From assembly GCF_029211265.1 (NCBI RefSeq), contig NZ_JARGEL010000017.1:1-64000 (forward strand): a DNA stretch of 64,000 nucleotides. The letters run 5' to 3'. Below are positions 52,992-63,015 of the stretch, one piece after another; the first letter of the stretch is position 1, and each line of letters begins with the position of its first letter. This DNA is from Extensimonas soli (lineage in GTDB: Bacteria; Pseudomonadota; Gammaproteobacteria; Burkholderiales; Burkholderiaceae_C). The notes beneath the pieces are model-generated. The model searched no databases and was not told where the DNA came from. It saw only the letters and a list, made by a program, of their open reading frames with translations. A program made the translations under genes and the position numbers.

Positions 52992-54443
52992 TTAGAAGGG
53001 ATACTGCTGCTCGAATGGTTCAATGGTTAGCCATTTGAGTTCCGTGAACTCGTCGATCACCGCGCGTCCGTCGAAGCGGCCATAACCGGTGGCCTTTGTT
53101 CCGCCATAAGGCGCCTGAGCCTCGTTCTGTACGGTGGACCCGTTGATATGGACCGAGCCGTATTCGATCGCCATGCCCACGCGCAGAGCCCGGTTCACGT
53201 CCCGGCCAAACACGCCCGATGACAGGCCATAGACGCTGTCATTGGCAATGCGGATGGCGTCTGCTTCGCCCTTGCAACGGATAACCACGGTGATGGGACC
53301 GAAGGTTTCCTCATCGTAGATCTGCATGTCGGCTGTCACGTGGTCCAGGATCGTGGCGGGCATGACCGCACCCTCGGCCATACCACCGCACACGACCTTG
53401 GCACCCTTGTCGATGGCATCTTTCAACAGGCCATTGATCCGGTCCCCCGAGTTGGACGACACCATCGGACCAATGACGCAGTCCCCGGTCACGCACGGAT
53501 CGCCTGCACTCAACTTCTTGGTTTTCTCGACGAACTTCGCGACAAATTCGTCCGCGATCTTCTCGTCGACCACCAGGCGTTCGGTGGACATGCAGATCTG
53601 GCCTTGGAACAGGAAACTGCCAAACACCGCTGCCTTGACCGCCGCGTCGATGTCCGCGTCGTCCAGAACGATCAGCGGGGACTTGCCACCCAACTCCAGC
53701 AAGCAGCGCTTGAGATGTTGGGCCGCTTTCTGGGCGATGATGCGCCCCACGCGAGTGGAGCCCGTAAAGTTGATGCGACGAATCTCTTTAGACGAAATCA
53801 GCGCATCGGCGATATCGGGCGAGCGGTCCGGGGAGGAGTTCAGATAGTTGAGCACGCCAGCAGGCAGGCCGGCCTCCTGCAGGCACTTCGCGATCAACGC
53901 GTGCGTGCCGGGGCTGAACTCGGAGCCTTTGAACACCACGGTATTGCCGCAGACCAACGGATACGCGATGGCCCGCGCCGCGAGCACTGCGGTGCCGTTC
54001 CATGGCGCGATACTCAAGATGGGGCCGACAGGCTGACGCAGCGTCATTGACAGGGTGTCAGGCTTGTCCGTCGGAATGGTTTCGCCTTGAATTTGGGTGG
54101 CCAGTGAGGCGGCTTCCCGGAACACATTGGCCGACAGGTGCACGTTGAACCCCGCCCACAGCGCGGAGGCTCCCACTTCCTTGGCCATCACTTCGATGAA
54201 CTCGGGCGTTTTGCTCTCCATGACGTCTGCCACCTTCAAAAGAAGGCGCCGCCGCTCCGAGGGTCCGACGGCCTTCCAGGACTTGAACGCCTCTTGAGCG
54301 GCTCGAGCCGCATTGACCGCATCGTCCACCGTGGCGTTCGCGCATTGGGTCACGACCTCGCCACTGACAGGGTGCTTGCGATCGAATGACTTTTTGTCAC
54401 TCGAAGCGCTCCAGGTGTTGTTGATGAACAATTTCGTCTTCAT
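52992..54443 (-). CDS. nagF: Salicylaldehyde dehydrogenase
   Basis: This 483-residue NAD-dependent aldehyde dehydrogenase has SIAPWNGTAVLAARAIAYPL, FTGSTRVGRIIAQKAAQ, the catalytic Glu in CLLELGGKSPLIVLDDAD and Cys in FLFQGQICMSTERLVV. It oxidises salicylaldehyde to salicylate, linking the upper and lower parts of the pathway. Confidence 0.96.
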   Translation of the reverse strand: MKTKLFINNTWSASSDKKSFDRKHPVSGEVVTQCANATVDDAVNAARAAQEAFKSWKAVGPSERRRLLLKVADVMESKTPEFIEVMAKEVGASALWAGFNVHLSANVFREAASLATQIQGETIPTDKPDTLSMTLRQPVGPILSIAPWNGTAVLAARAIAYPLVCGNTVVFKGSEFSPGTHALIAKCLQEAGLPAGVLNYLNSSPDRSPDIADALISSKEIRRINFTGSTRVGRIIAQKAAQHLKRCLLELGGKSPLIVLDDADIDAAVKAAVFGSFLFQGQICMSTERLVVDEKIADEFVAKFVEKTKKLSAGDPCVTGDCVIGPMVSSNSGDRINGLLKDAIDKGAKVVCGGMAEGAVMPATILDHVTADMQIYDEETFGPITVVIRCKGEADAIRIANDSVYGLSSGVFGRDVNRALRVGMAIEYGSVHINGSTVQNEAQAPYGGTKATGYGRFDGRAVIDEFTELKWLTIEPFEQQYPF

Positions 54444-54491
54444 GGGTTGTCTCCTGGGAATGGGGTTGAAAAATCTGATTTGATTGAAAAT

Positions 54492-55271
54492 TCACTTTCG
54501 GCCGAGCGCCATGCCGCCATCAATGCCGATTACGGTGCCAGTGATGAACTTCCCTTGTTCCCGGGAGGCCAGCAAAAGATACGGTGCCACCACGTCCTCG
54601 GGCCTTGCCGCGAACCCCAGGGGAGTCAGGCCTTTGATCATGTCATCGATGCCGGGCATGTCTTTCATTTTGGTTTTGTCGAAGCCAGCGCTTGCCGGGC
54701 CAGCCAAAGAAGTGACCGCGCCACCTGGCGCAACGCCATTGACCCGGATGTGCGGAGCCAATTCGTAGGCCAAAGCCTTGACCATGCCCAGCACCGCATG
54801 TTTGCTGGCCATGTAGCAAGAACCGCCGCCACCGACCGCATAGGAAGAAACGGAAGCCGTCACCACCACCGATCCGTTCGTCTTTTTGAGTTCCGGCAAG
54901 GCCGCGCTGATGCCGCTGAAATGGCTTTTGACGTTGATGTCAAATATCTCGTCGAAACTGCCCGAGAATTTCTCCCAAGGCTCATCGATGCTCAGCATGT
55001 AATCCCATATCCCGGCATTTCCGATGAAGCAATCCAGGCGCCCGAACTTGGCAACCGCCTTGTTGACCAGCTTTTCATTGGTGGCGTGATCACGAACATC
55101 GCCCGCTACGATCTCAATGGCATCTTTGAATTCACTGCGAAGGCCCGCCTCTTGTTCCTCGTTGCGAACAAGTGCGGACACGCAATAGCCAGCTGCTTTG
55201 AAGGATCGAACCAGTTCCAGCCCGATGCCTGAACCGGCGCCAGTGATGGCAACAACTTGCTGTGTGTTCAT
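54492..55271 (-). CDS. nagB: cis-Naphthalene dihydrodiol dehydrogenase
   Basis: This 259-residue short-chain dehydrogenase has the NAD motif VVAITGAGSGIGLELVRSFK, FIGNAGIWDYM, catalytic Ser in VVVTASVSSYAVGGGG and YMASKHAVLGMVKA with the YxxxK pair. It converts cis-1,2-dihydro-1,2-dihydroxynaphthalene to 1,2-dihydroxynaphthalene. Confidence 0.96.
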   Translation of the reverse strand: MNTQQVVAITGAGSGIGLELVRSFKAAGYCVSALVRNEEQEAGLRSEFKDAIEIVAGDVRDHATNEKLVNKAVAKFGRLDCFIGNAGIWDYMLSIDEPWEKFSGSFDEIFDINVKSHFSGISAALPELKKTNGSVVVTASVSSYAVGGGGSCYMASKHAVLGMVKALAYELAPHIRVNGVAPGGAVTSLAGPASAGFDKTKMKDMPGIDDMIKGLTPLGFAARPEDVVAPYLLLASREQGKFITGTVIGIDGGMALGRK

Positions 55272-55334
55272 GTCAATAAATTTCCGTTAAAAATAATCAC
55301 GAATGCCCGCCATCCAGGCAGGCATCCCCAGGGC

Positions 55335-55919
55335 TCACAGGAAGATCATCAGGTTGTGGGTTTGGAGAATGCGCTCCGGGTAGTCCACAAGACGTTCCAC
55401 CAGTTGGATGCCACCACCTTCGTTACGTTTCCATTTGTCTTCTCGCGTTGCATAGAACACGTCAACCTGGTTTCCGCGCCTGGCGCGGTGGAGAATGAGG
55501 TTGGAGCGGACATGCAGCAGATCCGGTGCACCCGTGTCCTTGGCTGCCATGACATTGGTGACGAAGCGAGTGAAACGCATCTTCGGGCTGTTGGCCCAAT
55601 TCTGCGGGTCGAGCTGATGCTCAACTCGAACTTTCAGTTGCTGATAGTTCTCGTTGTAGATGTTCACCGCATCATTCAGTTGGTATCGACGCTCGGAAGT
55701 GGAGCGAAGTTCTCGCGAGATCACCTGGTATTTGATCTCGGGGGCAACGCAGTGTTCAAGCCAGGCTTTGTAGGCCTGAATGTCCAGCAGGTGCGCTTCG
55801 CGGGTCAGGAGCGTGTTGACTTCTTGCAGTAGTGCATCATCTTGTACGATGAAGAAACGGTGAAATTCTTCGGCGTCGTGCGCGGAGACCAGCTTGTCTT
55901 CCTGGGTATTGATCATCAT
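55335..55919 (-). CDS. nagAd: Naphthalene 1,2-dioxygenase small (beta) subunit
   Basis: This 194-residue ring-hydroxylating dioxygenase beta subunit has the cystatin-like fold pattern HDAEEFHRFFIVQDDALLQE, LRSTSERRYQLNDAVNIYNE and FTRFVTNVMAAKD. It forms the alpha3beta3 oxygenase with NagAc and has a structural role. Confidence 0.96.
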   Translation of the reverse strand: MMINTQEDKLVSAHDAEEFHRFFIVQDDALLQEVNTLLTREAHLLDIQAYKAWLEHCVAPEIKYQVISRELRSTSERRYQLNDAVNIYNENYQQLKVRVEHQLDPQNWANSPKMRFTRFVTNVMAAKDTGAPDLLHVRSNLILHRARRGNQVDVFYATREDKWKRNEGGGIQLVERLVDYPERILQTHNLMIFL

Positions 55920-55933
55920 GATTGGCTCCTGGA

Positions 55934-57277
55934 TTAGCGATCAGTCGTCTTGGTGAGTTCGGTGTGCCAATTTCGGGAGGTGTTTTCGAACTCGGCCCAA
56001 TTGGAGCTGCTGATGTGAGCCTGGTAGGCACGGTAGAATCCGCGATAGCTGGTTTCGCCGACTGCCGATTTGCCAACGACGCCCGGATAGCATTCGTCGC
56101 CGTAGACGTCCTTGCCGAAACCCAAATTGGCAATCAGATCACTGTTGCTGGATTGGTATTTCTTGGCATTTTGCGACGCCGTCTCCATGTTGTCGTTGTC
56201 GTCGCTTTCCCAGAATCCTGCTGGTCCGAAAGTGCGCTGAACCGCGTCAGCCAAGCGACGCTTTAAGTCCTCAGGCATGTCTTTTTCTACGGCGGCATAC
56301 GTCCAAACCTCGGTCGTGTTTTCATCGATCGGGTTCCAGACCTTGAAGACACCGGAGCAGGTCAAAATGCTGTTGTTCGGGAAAACCGTGCAGTTCAGAT
56401 GGCTGCGGTAAATCCGCGCCCGGACATCGCCGATTTCCTTGGCGAGCTTTTCCTGTTTTGCGCCGCCGAATGCCATCATTTCGGGAACCAGATCAGCGCT
56501 GTGGATACCGGAGTAGCCGTCCCACAATACGCCCATTCCACTGCCATACTTGCTGGTCATTTGCAAGCCCGCGCCTTCGGGTGGAAGCATAGCGTTGCCC
56601 GCAAGAGAAGTAAATATCGACTGCCCTGTGCGCAAAGACGATGCGTGCGTCCAACCAACGTGGTAGGCGTCACCTACAAAGTTTTCCGCAGGAGCCTTCC
56701 AGTTGGCCTTGATCACCACTTTGCCGGGGGGGCCTACAAGTTCCAGGCCACCAGAGTGCTTGAAGATGGGTTCCAGGTACCAGGCTGCATCACCCAGATA
56801 ATCGATGAGCGGGGGAGCTTCTGCATCAAAACAGCCATAGATAAAGCCATGAAAGCTTTCGATGCGGGGGACTTCTTTCAAGCCCAGGCATTTCTTTTTG
56901 ATCGCATCGCCGTACAACTCTTTTTCAAAGGGAACGCTTTGCAGTTCGCCGTTGGAGCCAAAGCCCCAGCCGTGGTAACTGCACACAAAGCCTTTCGCAT
57001 TTCCGGCTTCAGCGTGAACTAGTGTCTTGCCCCGGTGACGGCAAACATTCAAAAAGGCTCGCACCGAGCCATCGTTCTGGCGGGAGACGATGACTTCATC
57101 GACACCCATTTTGGCTGTGACATAGTCGCCGGGGGAGGGAATCAAGCTGTCATGGGTCAGAAAAAGCCAGTTTCGCGCGAAGATGGTCTTCAATTCGTGC
57201 TGGAAAAGTTCTTTGTCGCCATGAATCAGGTGCTTTTGCGTCAGCCCTGCTTCACTCACCAAATTTTCATAAATCAT
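55934..57277 (-). CDS. nagAc: Naphthalene 1,2-dioxygenase large (alpha) subunit
   Basis: This 447-residue protein has Rieske ligands in CRHRGKTLVHAEAG and FVCSYHGWGFG (about residues 81-107), mononuclear iron His ligands in GDAYHVGWTHASS, and the Asp ligand in FWESDDNDNMETA. Length and motifs match NagAc/NahAc. It adds both atoms of oxygen to naphthalene. The gene precedes nagAd by 14 bp. Confidence 0.97.
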   Translation of the reverse strand: MIYENLVSEAGLTQKHLIHGDKELFQHELKTIFARNWLFLTHDSLIPSPGDYVTAKMGVDEVIVSRQNDGSVRAFLNVCRHRGKTLVHAEAGNAKGFVCSYHGWGFGSNGELQSVPFEKELYGDAIKKKCLGLKEVPRIESFHGFIYGCFDAEAPPLIDYLGDAAWYLEPIFKHSGGLELVGPPGKVVIKANWKAPAENFVGDAYHVGWTHASSLRTGQSIFTSLAGNAMLPPEGAGLQMTSKYGSGMGVLWDGYSGIHSADLVPEMMAFGGAKQEKLAKEIGDVRARIYRSHLNCTVFPNNSILTCSGVFKVWNPIDENTTEVWTYAAVEKDMPEDLKRRLADAVQRTFGPAGFWESDDNDNMETASQNAKKYQSSNSDLIANLGFGKDVYGDECYPGVVGKSAVGETSYRGFYRAYQAHISSSNWAEFENTSRNWHTELTKTTDR

Positions 57278-57363
57278 GATTAATGTCTCCGTTTTTTGGC
57301 TAATGGGTGGATTGGATGGTTTGGTTGATTGGTCCGAATTCAGCCTCCTGATTGAAAGTAGTC

Positions 57364-57678
57364 TTACTCCATTTTGAGCATCACGCGCATGTTTTCAATT
57401 TTGACGGGGTAGGTTTTGATGTCCTTTGTCAGGGGGGTGCACAAGGCTTTGCCTGTGCAGACATCAAATCGACCTTGGTGCAGAGGGCATTCAATTTCCC
57501 GGCCTTCGAGAAAGCCATCGCTCATGCGCGCACCGCCGTGCGTGCACAGGTTATCGGTGGCATAAATCTCCCCCTCGACCTCGTAGAGCGCAATTTCCTT
57601 GCCGTTAACTTTGACGCCGACCACATCGCCTTCAGGGATGTCGTCAAGACAAGCTGCATCAATCCAGTTCTGAGTCAT
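57364..57678 (-). CDS. nagAb: Rieske ferredoxin of the dioxygenase/hydroxylase
   Basis: This 104-residue Rieske [2Fe-2S] ferredoxin has ligands in [15 protein letters not shown] and [10 protein letters not shown]. It carries electrons from NagAa to both NagAcAd and NagGH. It is placed between nagH and nagAc, as in Ralstonia U2. Confidence 0.96.
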   Translation of the reverse strand: MTQNWIDAACLDDIPEGDVVGVKVNGKEIALYEVEGEIYATDNLCTHGGARMSDGFLEGREIECPLHQGRFDVCTGKALCTPLTKDIKTYPVKIENMRVMLKME

Positions 57679-57688
57679 GTGCGTCGCC

Positions 57689-58174
57689 TCAGATTGGATA
57701 GATCACAGAGTTGGGGATCATTTCGCTGTCGTAAACGCACAGGCGCGACTTCAGCTTGAGGCCCTCGGGCGTGCGCACGATCACGTCTCGGTAATAGCCG
57801 GCGTTGAAAATCGTGGAATCGCCGTCGTACTTGGTGCGAATCACGGCATAGCTGGCTTCGGCGGTGATGCGCTCGCCATCCGCATCACGCTCCACCGACA
57901 GCACGCGCGGCGTGCTTACGATGTGGCGCTGGTAGTAGGGGTCGTGGTACATGGTTTCCTTGACACCGTACACTCGGTCACGGATCATGGCCTTGCTCTC
58001 CAGCGCCAGCAGACACAGCGGCAGGCCCTGCTCAAAGTTCTCGCGCGGCTGCAGGCGGTAGGTGCCGGTCTCGATGAAGAAATCAGGCCACTTCTCCCAA
58101 TTGGCGGAGTCGCAGACCATGGCGTAGTCGCTGTACAGGTTCAGCAGTTCGAAATAGGTTTTGAAGTCGACCAT
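57689..58174 (-). CDS. nagH: Salicylate 5-hydroxylase small subunit
   Basis: This 161-residue beta subunit of the ring-hydroxylating family has [40 protein letters not shown] and [18 protein letters not shown]. It pairs with NagG to make salicylate 5-hydroxylase. It follows nagG with a 2-bp gap. Confidence 0.95.
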   Translation of the reverse strand: MVDFKTYFELLNLYSDYAMVCDSANWEKWPDFFIETGTYRLQPRENFEQGLPLCLLALESKAMIRDRVYGVKETMYHDPYYQRHIVSTPRVLSVERDADGERITAEASYAVIRTKYDGDSTIFNAGYYRDVIVRTPEGLKLKSRLCVYDSEMIPNSVIYPI

Positions 58175-58176
58175 GT

Positions 58177-59448
58177 TTATTCCCCCATCACCTTGCGCCA
58201 GTAGTCGTACATGCCGCGGATCAGCGTCTCGGTGACCATGTGGTCCGTGTCGCCGATTTCGTGACCGCCCATCTCGATCACGGTGCGGTGCGTCGGTTTT
58301 TGCTCAAAGCCTTCCTGCGACCACTCGATCACCTCGCCGTCATCGGCCGACACGAAGCCCGCCGGCCCGAACAGGTTGGCCTGGATCAGGCGGCGCTGGG
58401 TCCACTCCTCGTTGTCGTCCTCGAAGCCGAAGTGGGTCCAGACGAAGTCGAAGGAGCCGTGGCCGTTGGGCTGGATGTGGCGGGTCGATACGCTGTTGAC
58501 CTGCTGCTGGATGATCACGCTGGGGAAGATCGTGGTCATCACCGCAGTCGGACCGCCCCACCAGGGCTCGGGCACGATGTCGAGCAGGCGCGGGTCGTTC
58601 ACCTTCATCTGTTCCTTGAAGCTGTCCACGCCGGACACGACCTCCTCGTTCTTGCCGCCCTGACCGCGCGTGGAGATCATCGCGGCGTGGCGGAACTTGG
58701 CGTCCATCTTCAGTTCCGACTTGTTGTCGGCGCGCCAGAGCCCGAAGGTCGAGAACCAGGTGTGCAGCAGGCCCGGGTGGTAGGGGTCCTTGATGTTCTC
58801 CTGCATCAGCTTCCAGTTGCCCGGGATGCGCTGGCGGCGGTAGCCCAGGATCTTGAGCTTGCGGCCATTGAAGACGCGATCGAAGTAGTGCAGGATGGTT
58901 GGGCCCAGGAAGTCCTCGAAAGGCTCGACATCGTGGTCGAAAGAGGCAAACACTGCACCGCCTCGGGCGGCCACCTTGAGCTTGGTCAGGCCGTGTTCTT
59001 CGAGTTTGAAGTCCTTGGGCATGCCGCCGTTGACCTTGCCGTCCTGCTTGACGCCACGGCGGAAGGGCACGCCCTGCAGGTCACCCTTGAGGCTGTAGTT
59101 CCACTGGTGGTAGGGGCAGAAGAAGTCCTTGGCGTTGCCGTGGCGCTCGCGGCAAAAGCGCATGCCACGGTGGGCGCAGACGTTCTCCACCACGTTGATG
59201 CCGCCATCCGGATCACGCACCATGATGACCGAGCGCTCACCGATCACCGTTCGCTTGAAGTCGCCTGGATTCGGAATCTCGGCTTCCAGGCCTACATAGC
59301 ACCAGTGGTTTGCATAGAACAGGCGCTCCAATTCGCGCTTGTACAGGTCTTCGCGGGTGTAGGCCCAGAAGGGAACGCGGCTGCTGCCGTCGCCCGGCCA
59401 TTTCGGATCTTGGGGAAACACGGGTTTTAATCGTTGGGGTTCACTCAT
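58177..59448 (-). CDS. nagG: Salicylate 5-hydroxylase large subunit
   Basis: This 423-residue Rieske oxygenase alpha subunit has [18 protein letters not shown] and [14 protein letters not shown], and catalytic-domain ligands in [19 protein letters not shown]. It hydroxylates salicylate to gentisate, using electrons from NagAa/NagAb. Its presence inside the operon defines the nag (gentisate) route instead of the nah/sal catechol route. Confidence 0.96.
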   Translation of the reverse strand: MSEPQRLKPVFPQDPKWPGDGSSRVPFWAYTREDLYKRELERLFYANHWCYVGLEAEIPNPGDFKRTVIGERSVIMVRDPDGGINVVENVCAHRGMRFCRERHGNAKDFFCPYHQWNYSLKGDLQGVPFRRGVKQDGKVNGGMPKDFKLEEHGLTKLKVAARGGAVFASFDHDVEPFEDFLGPTILHYFDRVFNGRKLKILGYRRQRIPGNWKLMQENIKDPYHPGLLHTWFSTFGLWRADNKSELKMDAKFRHAAMISTRGQGGKNEEVVSGVDSFKEQMKVNDPRLLDIVPEPWWGGPTAVMTTIFPSVIIQQQVNSVSTRHIQPNGHGSFDFVWTHFGFEDDNEEWTQRRLIQANLFGPAGFVSADDGEVIEWSQEGFEQKPTHRTVIEMGGHEIGDTDHMVTETLIRGMYDYWRKVMGE

Positions 59449-59493
59449 GGCTTGGTATCCTTGGGTTGAATTGGGTTCGCATGGTGCCTTCGC

Positions 59494-60480
59494 TCAGACG
59501 CCGCTGGGATAGAACGCATCGGCATGGATGTGCCCGGGTACTATGCCTAGGCGAGCAACGAGCAGGTTCAGGGCCTCGACCATGGCCGGAGCGCCACACA
59601 GGTAGGCGCGCCATCCCGCCAAATTGGGCAAGTCACGGCCGATCAGATCGGTGACCAGGCCGGATCGACGACCAGGGCCGGCAGGGCCTGTTGCAACAAC
59701 GACATTCACCTTGAGATTCGGAAACCTTGCAGCCAATGCGTGAAGGCGTTCCTCGTCATAGATGTCCTGCTCGCTCCGCACACCGAAGTACAGATGGATG
59801 GGGTTGCTCATCCCGCTTTCCAGTGCGCCTCGAACGATCGAAAGGACGGGCGCCAGACCTGTTCCACCCCCCACACAAAGCATGGGGCCGGTGTGCGTGC
59901 GCCGCAGATAGGCCGTTCCGAGGGGGCCGCTGATCCGCACCGAAGCGCCTACGGACAGTTCATTGAAAACGTAGTTGCTGACATGCCCGCCCGGAACCGC
60001 GCGAATCTGAAACTCCATTTCCGCATCGCTAGGCAGCCCGGCCATCGAATAGGGGCGGACGCATTCGGGCGTAAACTGCACCGTTGCGTACTGGCCGGGG
60101 CTGAACTCAAGCGGCTTGGCCAGTTTGATGCGCAGGCGCCGGATGTCATGGGTGGCCTCGTCTATCGCTGTGACCGTCCCCTTGACGATGCGCGCCGGGT
60201 GAACCACGATCTCGTCAGATTCAGGGATCTCAATCGTGCAGTTTTCGATCAGTACCGCCTGACAGGCCAGAACGTAGGTTCCCTTTCCTGCCTGCGGGCG
60301 CCCTGTCTCGGGGCCGTTATCGCGAAGATGGCCGGCAATCACACGGCAACGGCAAGTGCCGCAGCGGCCCGACATGCAGCTATAAGAAATGGGGACCTCG
60401 TTGGACCTGAGCACGTCAAGCAGGGTGCTGCCGGTCTCCGCGTTCAGATGCAAATTGAGGGGTTCTACTACCAGTTCCAT
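59494..60480 (-). CDS. nagAa: Ferredoxin-NAD(P) reductase of naphthalene dioxygenase
   Basis: This 328-residue protein has an N-terminal plant-type [2Fe-2S] ferredoxin domain ([16 protein letters not shown], then VLACQAV), an FAD domain ([20 protein letters not shown]) and an NAD domain ([20 protein letters not shown]). It is the first gene of the operon and supplies electrons to NagAb. Confidence 0.96.
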   Translation of the reverse strand: MELVVEPLNLHLNAETGSTLLDVLRSNEVPISYSCMSGRCGTCRCRVIAGHLRDNGPETGRPQAGKGTYVLACQAVLIENCTIEIPESDEIVVHPARIVKGTVTAIDEATHDIRRLRIKLAKPLEFSPGQYATVQFTPECVRPYSMAGLPSDAEMEFQIRAVPGGHVSNYVFNELSVGASVRISGPLGTAYLRRTHTGPMLCVGGGTGLAPVLSIVRGALESGMSNPIHLYFGVRSEQDIYDEERLHALAARFPNLKVNVVVATGPAGPGRRSGLVTDLIGRDLPNLAGWRAYLCGAPAMVEALNLLVARLGIVPGHIHADAFYPSGV

Positions 60481-60566
60481 GCAAGCTCTTTTTCAGTTGT
60501 CTCCGAATGGCTGCGATTCTGGCCCGTCGATCGGTATAGCGCCATAGATCAAATCTGATAGTTAAA

Positions 60567-60581
60567 ATCACCAGCATGAAT
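60567..60581 (-). promoter_or_regulatory. NagR/NahR operator in the nagAa-nagR intergenic region
   Basis: On the minus strand the sequence is ATTCATGCTGGTGAT, a full match to the NahR consensus ATTCAYGCTN2TGAT. It lies 86 bp before nagAa and 14 bp before nagR, as expected for salicylate-dependent activation and self-control. Confidence 0.92.
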
Positions 60582-60595
60582 AATGGTGAGACATC

Positions 60596-61501
60596 ATGGA
60601 TCTGCGCGACATCGACTTGAATCTGCTGGTGGTCTTCAAACAGCTACTGCTCGACCGGAGCGTATCGACGGTCGGCGAAAAACTGGGGCTGACGCAGCCT
60701 GCCGTCAGTAATTCACTTAAACGGCTGCGTGCGGCGCTAAAGGACGATTTGTTCTTGCGCACGTCAAAAGGCATGGAGCCGACACCGTATGCACTGCATC
60801 TTGCGGAGCCCGTGGTCTATGCGCTCAACACGCTGCAGACGGCGCTGACGACCCGTGACTCGTTCGACCCGCTTATCAGCACGCGCACCTTCAACTTGGC
60901 CATGACCGACATCGGCGAGATGTACTTCATGCCTCCACTGATGGAAGCGCTTGCGCAACGAGCTCCTCATATCCAGATCAGCACGCTGCGCCCGAATGCA
61001 GGCAATCTGAAGGAGGATATGGAGTCGGGTGCGGTCGATCTTGCCTTGGGTCTTCTGCCAGAGCTACAGACCGGATTCTTTCAGCGGCGCCTCTTTCGCC
61101 ACCGCTACGTATGCATGTTCCGCAAGGACCATCCAAGCGCCAAATCCCCCATGAGCCTGAGGCAGTTCAGTGAATTGGAGCATGTCGGCGTGGTCGCACT
61201 CAACACCGGACACGGTGAGGTCGATGGCCTGCTTGAACGCGCAGGCATCAAAAGGCGCATGCGACTGGTGGTGCCGCATTTCATTGCGGTCGGCCCCATT
61301 CTGCACAGCACCGACCTTATCGCGACCGTGCCGCAACGTTTTGCCGTTCGCTGCGAAGTGCCTTTTGGTCTGACGACATCCCCGCACCCGGCCAAGCTGC
61401 CTGACATCGCCATCAACCTGTTTTGGCATGCCAAGTACAACCGGGATCCGGGCAACATGTGGCTACGTCAGTTGTTCGTCGAGCTTTTCTCTGAAGCATA
61501 A
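60596..61501 (+). CDS. nagR: LysR-type regulator of the nag operon
   Basis: This 301-residue regulator has an N-terminal winged helix-turn-helix (DLNLLVVFKQLLLDRSVSTV, then KLGLTQPAVSNSLKRLRAAL) and an effector-binding domain of the NahR type. It is divergent from nagAa, with the consensus operator between. It activates the operon in response to salicylate. Confidence 0.96.
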   Translation: MDLRDIDLNLLVVFKQLLLDRSVSTVGEKLGLTQPAVSNSLKRLRAALKDDLFLRTSKGMEPTPYALHLAEPVVYALNTLQTALTTRDSFDPLISTRTFNLAMTDIGEMYFMPPLMEALAQRAPHIQISTLRPNAGNLKEDMESGAVDLALGLLPELQTGFFQRRLFRHRYVCMFRKDHPSAKSPMSLRQFSELEHVGVVALNTGHGEVDGLLERAGIKRRMRLVVPHFIAVGPILHSTDLIATVPQRFAVRCEVPFGLTTSPHPAKLPDIAINLFWHAKYNRDPGNMWLRQLFVELFSEA

Positions 61502-61549
61502 GCGTCCAGCAAGCCCATATTGACTGCCGCGGGCGGCCATAGCTGAGAA

Positions 61550-63015
61550 TCAGGATGTCGGTGGTCTGCCAACCGATGCGGCAGCAGTTCTTCCATGCGA
61601 CTGGCCTTGTGCGTAGGCAGCCGGGTCAGAACTGCCTTCACCCGCCAGTTTGAACACCGCCACCGTCTGCACCAGCTCCTCGGACTGGCCCTTCAGGCTG
61701 GAGGCCGCCGCGGCCATCTGCTCGACCAGCGCCGCATTCTGCTGCGTGACCTGGTCCATATTGGTGACGGCCTCACCCACCTGCGCTACTCCCTGGCTCT
61801 GCTCGGTGCTGGCCGCGCTGATCTCGCCCATGATGTCGGTCACGCGCCGGATACTGTCCACGACCTCTTTCATGGTGGCGCCGACCCGGTCCACCAGGGC
61901 GCTGCCTTGCTCGACCCGGCCCACGCTGTCGCTGATCAGGGTCTTGATTTCCTTGGCAGCCTCGGCGCTGCGCTGGGCCAGGCTGCGCACTTCGGCGGCC
62001 ACCACGGCAAAGCCGCGACCGTGTTCACCCGCTCTGGCGGCCTCGACCGCGGCATTCAGGGCCAGGATATTGGTCTGGAAGGCGATGCCGTCAATGACGC
62101 CGATGATGTCGGCTATCTTGCGTGAGCTTTCGTTGATGCCGGTCATGGTGTTGACCACCTGGGCCACAGCTTCGCCGCCTTGGACGGCCACGGCGCTGGC
62201 GCTTTGCGCGAGCTGGTTGGCATGGCGCGCGTTGTCGGCGTTCTGGCGCACGGTGGAGCTCAGCTCCTCCATGCTGGCGGCGGTTTCTTCCAGGGCGCTG
62301 GCCTGGCTTTCGGTGCGCGCCGACAGGTCGTGGTTGCCCTGGGCAATCTCGGAACTGGCCGCCTCCAGGCTCTCGGCGTTCTGGCGCACATGGGCCACCA
62401 TGCTGGAAAGGCTGCCCTGCATGTCCGCCAGGGCGGTTATCAATTGGCCGACTTCGTCGTTCGAACGCGTCACGATCTGCCCCGTGAGGTCGCCCTGGGC
62501 AATCTGGCCCGCCAGCCGCAGCGCCTCCTCCAGCGGCCCGAGCACCGCTTTGCGGATCGCCCAAAAGGAGGCCAGCAGCACCAGACCGCCCAGCAGGTTG
62601 ATGCTGAAGACAAGCGCCTTGATGAAGCCGACCGCCTCGGCCACTAGCGGGGCGAAACGTTCGGAGCCATCTTGCACCACCGCCATGTCGGGTCGCAGCC
62701 GCTCGACCAGTGCCGGGCTCACGGTGCTGCCAGGTTCGAGCTCGATGATTTTCTTCATGCGCTCCAGGTCGCCAATGTCCTTGCTCGGCAAGTCAAGAAC
62801 GCCACCAAAGCCGAACAAGCGGAACAACCCCTGCTCGACCTTGAACAACTCCACATCGACCTGCGCGGCAAGCCACTGCCCGTGCTTGATCGGCTTGAGC
62901 AGCAGGTCCTTGCCAACCGCCGGGGCCGTGTCACCCGAGCTTGCCCGCTGCATGGCGAGTGCCATCTGCATGACAGCCGCAAGATGTTCCCGCTCCAGGT
63001 GGTGGAAGCGCCCCG
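61550..63015 (-). pseudogene. Methyl-accepting chemotaxis protein, 5'-truncated (nagY/ntdY position)
   Basis: Native sequence starts around [20 protein letters not shown] and runs through the periplasmic part, TM2 ([20 protein letters not shown]), HAMP and the MCP signalling domain with [20 protein letters not shown] to the stop at 61550. Codons upstream of about 63015 are IS21 sequence. The N-terminal TM1 and part of the sensor are lost. Chemoreceptors lie next to the regulator in related naphthalene and nitrotoluene clusters, so it probably sensed a pathway compound. Confidence 0.85.

Noticed and set aside
58240..59430. 396-codon plus-strand frame antisense to nagG
   Set aside because: Shadow of nagG, which has complete Rieske oxygenase motifs.
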